Source: Silicimonas sp. (GTDB taxonomy: Bacteria > Pseudomonadota > Alphaproteobacteria > Rhodobacterales > Rhodobacteraceae). From it: 45,787 nt of DNA. The DNA lies in NCBI GenBank assembly GCA_022826385.1, contig JAJDUZ010000024.1, positions 1 to 45,787 of the forward strand, written 5' to 3'. Below, piece by piece: positions 43,894 to 45,787 of the stretch. A program made the position numbers and the translations under genes. Below the pieces are notes generated by a model, which saw nothing but the letters and a program-made list of their open reading frames with translations, was not told where the DNA came from and did not search any database. How positions within the stretch are numbered: position 1 is the stretch's first letter; each line of letters begins with the position of its first letter.

Positions 43894-44379
43894 TCAGCTT
43901 TCCGGCAGGATCACTTTGTCGATGACGTGGATCACGCCGTTCGAGGTTTCGATGTCAGCCGAAACAACCGTGGCCTCTTCGACCATCACGCCGTTGTCGA
44001 GGTCGATCATCACGTCCGAGCCCTGCACGGTCGTGGCTGCCATGTCGTCCGACAGGTCGCCCGACATCACTTTGCCCGGGACCACGTGATAGGTCAGGAT
44101 CGAGACCAGCTGTTCCTTGTTCTCGGGCTTCAGCAGCTCTTCGACGGTGCCTTCCGGCAGTGCGGCAAAAGCTTCATCAGTCGGTGCGAAAACGGTGAAC
44201 GGGCCGTCGCCTTTCAGCGTGTCGACCAGACCGGCGGCCTGAACGGCTGCGACCAGAGTTTCGAACGAACCGGCCGAGACGGCGGTGTCGACGATGTCTT
44301 TCTTCATGCCGCCGGCATAGGCGGGCAGGGCGATCAGGGCCATTGCGGCCAGTGCGAGTGTCGTACGGATCATCTTCAT
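43894..44379 (-). CDS. Fasciclin (FAS1) domain exported protein
   Basis: 161-aa protein with a Sec-type signal peptide ([19 protein letters not shown]) and a single FAS1 domain ([59 protein letters not shown]). Unlike its tandem neighbour it lacks a lipid anchor and should be periplasmic or secreted. The two FAS1 domains are about half identical by eye. A role in adhesion or biofilm is likely but unproven. Confidence 0.93.
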   Translation of the reverse strand: MKMIRTTLALAAMALIALPAYAGGMKKDIVDTAVSAGSFETLVAAVQAAGLVDTLKGDGPFTVFAPTDEAFAALPEGTVEELLKPENKEQLVSILTYHVVPGKVMSGDLSDDMAATTVQGSDVMIDLDNGVMVEEATVVSADIETSNGVIHVIDKVILPES

Positions 44380-44569
44380 GTCTCCCTATGAGAGGTTGGT
44401 GAATGCCTCCGTTGGCATCGCGAAAACTACGGGAGGAGGAGAGGGATGGATCATCGGCGACATGCCGCATTTGGCATTTGACGACGGGACGGTCGGCCCT
44501 AAGCGAGCATGTTTCGCAGCTTCCAGTCACGCTTGTGTGACCACCCGTGATCATCCGTTGGTCGAAAGA

Positions 44570-45256
44570 TCAGTTTCCGCTGGCCAGTTTTTCGATTTCG
44601 CCGGTCGCGTCTTGCACCTTCGAGGCCATGTTCTTGATCTCGGCTGCGACCACGGCAAAGCCCTTGCCCGCGTCGCCCGCGCGCGCGGCTTCGATGGCCG
44701 CGTTGATCGACAGCATTTTGGTTTGTGTCGAGAACCGCCCGATTGAGTTGGATATCTCCATGATCTGGGAGTTGTTCTGTTCCGTGATTTCCTTGGTGCG
44801 CGCCGCGTTGGTCTGTTCCATCTCTGCGAAATAGCAACTCATCGAAACACTGGCATCGCATTGAAGCGCCAGGTGGACCGCGTGGAACATGGCATCCGTC
44901 ACCTTGCCCTCGGCAACGCTGTGACGGGTCAGGCATAACGCACATTCACGGTGATAAATGGCGTAGCAGAGCAGGTATTGGATGAAATCGACGCCCCGCT
45001 CGATCAGGAGTTTCGACGTCTTTTGCTGAGTTGCGAAGTACTCATCCGAAAAGTGCCCGCGCAGAATGTTCTCGAACTTTATGAAACCCCGCTCGATCTG
45101 GTCCTTGGTGACCTCGTTGCGTTTGATGCCCATTAGGAACACGTAGATATCATGCATGATCCGGTCGAGTTCGGGTTTGATTATTTCAAAGGCCGCAGAC
45201 CCTGCGGTGCGCAGGTCATCTGTCCAGTATTGGTCCAACCGGTCTGAGTTCAGCAC
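44570..45256 (-). CDS. Short globin-sensor/MCP-like signalling protein
   Basis: 228-aa soluble protein. Residues 1-135 resemble the protoglobin sensor fold ([27 protein letters not shown] ... [44 protein letters not shown]); residues 160-228 carry the methyl-accepting chemotaxis hairpin tip ([43 protein letters not shown]). The position where haem globin sensors have the proximal His is Leu here (SKLLIERG versus GRVHARIG), so haem binding is doubtful. The signalling domain is much shorter than in typical chemoreceptors, and there is no membrane segment. Cytoplasmic signalling role probable. Confidence 0.75.
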   Translation of the reverse strand: MLNSDRLDQYWTDDLRTAGSAAFEIIKPELDRIMHDIYVFLMGIKRNEVTKDQIERGFIKFENILRGHFSDEYFATQQKTSKLLIERGVDFIQYLLCYAIYHRECALCLTRHSVAEGKVTDAMFHAVHLALQCDASVSMSCYFAEMEQTNAARTKEITEQNNSQIMEISNSIGRFSTQTKMLSINAAIEAARAGDAGKGFAVVAAEIKNMASKVQDATGEIEKLASGN

Positions 45257-45446
45257 GTTCTGCAGTCTTCCTTGTTTGGGGAGTTCTCTAAGTCTTGGCT
45301 CTTAAGTTTCCGTTAGGCGCCTCACGTCAAAACGCGGGCGGTCGAAATGTTTCAAGGTTTGACGCTGGATGACGATGCCGTGAGAGCGATTGCGGCATTG
45401 CTTTATACACTACATTTTAGCCGCGAACCCGATGAAGGAGGCTTGG

Positions 45447-45698
45447 ATGGCCGGACGGTACAAAAGCGATTTGACCTGGAACGATGTCACGCCGAAAGAC
45501 GTTTGGCTGAACCGGCGTCAGTTGATTGCGGCGGGCGCCAGCGCGCTGGCGCTTGGATCGATCGCCGGACCGGCGTCCGCATCGCTCGGCGCGAAGAAAA
45601 CGCCCTTCGGTCAGGATCTCGAACCGAACACGTTCGAGGAAATCACCAGAGCCTTTTGCAAAACTCGCCGAGGCGCTGGAATTTCCCGCCGATTTTGA
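45447..45698 (+). pseudogene. msrP: Broken msrP (methionine sulfoxide reductase catalytic subunit), 5' part
   Basis: The first 67 codons are clearly MsrP/YedY: MAGRYKSDLTWNDVTPKDVW, Tat-type NRRQLIAAG, and EPNTFEEIT, where the intact protein continues YNNFYEFG before the molybdopterin domain. After EIT (45647) the frame runs into unrelated residues (RAFCKTRRGAG) and stops at 45698. AAGGAG precedes the ATG at 45447. Whatever interrupts it begins near 45648. The intact enzyme repairs oxidised periplasmic methionines with MsrQ, so function should be lost unless a second copy exists. Confidence 0.7.
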
Positions 45699-45787
45699 CG
45701 GTTTTAGCTTGGTAGTTCTGGAAATCGGGGCCGCCACAAGCTATGGTGTGATTAGCAATAAACCCATAAACAGAGGCAACCCCGATG
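45648..45787 (+). mobile_element. Candidate insertion-element end disrupting msrP
   Basis: Sequence unlike msrP begins at 45648 (AGAGCCTTTTGCAAAACTC, holding the palindrome TTTTGCAAAA) and continues to the window end. AGAGG (45772-45776) is eight bases upstream of an ATG at 45785-45787, the last codon visible, which could start a transposase. Only one end is seen, so neither terminal repeats nor target duplication can be tested. A deletion joining unrelated DNA is the alternative. Confidence 0.4.

Overview
The window is a dense, GC-rich chromosomal segment of an alphaproteobacterium, most likely a Rhodobacteraceae (Roseobacter-group) member. The grounds are the split b/b' F0 ATP synthase operon, an alphaproteobacterial LexA box (GAAC-N7-GAAC), a Mur/Fur-type operator before a SitABCD-like importer, class III formaldehyde dehydrogenase, PtsP (EI-Ntr), ImuB, and protein sequences of roseobacter character. 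No rRNA, tRNA or CRISPR array was found. Assignments rest on reading motifs and remembered family features; no database search was possible.

Layout. 1-4200: end of an unknown gene, then a four-gene manganese/iron/zinc ABC importer (sitABCD) behind two palindromic operators; SitC carries a C-terminal DtxR-like domain. 4220-9060: AsnC-type regulator divergent from hpd (tyrosine catabolism), a large GspL/PilM-GspC/PilP-like membrane protein, and a SIMPL protein. 9070-11560: azoreductase with divergent LysR regulator, ArsR regulator, DUF2237 protein. 11578-13210: a three-gene unit of two exported PepSY-like proteins with acidic low-complexity tails (one about 47 Asp) and a two-TM membrane LuxR-type protein, preceded by triple direct repeats; this is the best candidate for an undescribed system. 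13230-15940: the F0 operon atpI-B-E-F'-F with terminator, candidate promoter and two strong hairpins bracketing atpE. 16010-18390: DUF2332 protein, pth, a lipoprotein, and an orphan plus-strand terminator.

18600-26420: betA, lysC (with a plausible internal start for a beta subunit), an MFS carrier, a CobB-type deacylase, a low-molecular-weight phosphatase and ptsP. 26450-28810: a MATE exporter and VOC protein behind a near-perfect SoxR box with a 19-bp promoter spacer, then an SH3-domain exported protein. 28926-31746: three tightly overlapping genes (2-hydroxyacid dehydrogenase, HEXXH lipoprotein, MFS). 31750-35983: glycosyltransferase-like protein, miaB, phoH (not followed by ybeY), TetR regulator. 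35987-39454: NYN-LOTUS protein coupled to a ClpP-like protease, GNAT, glutathione-dependent formaldehyde dehydrogenase, I78-type inhibitor. 39599-45256: YceI, cytochrome b561-YceI fusion, LexA-controlled imuB, two fasciclin proteins, and a globin-sensor/MCP-like protein. 45447-end: an msrP broken after about 67 codons, probably by a mobile element running off the window.

Common themes are metal homeostasis and oxidative, redox-drug or DNA-damage defence (sit, SoxR-box operon, azoR, formaldehyde dehydrogenase, imuB, msrP remnant). A dispersed palindromic element occurs in three full copies and one partial copy at gene 3' ends. No stretch longer than about 300 bases is gene-free.
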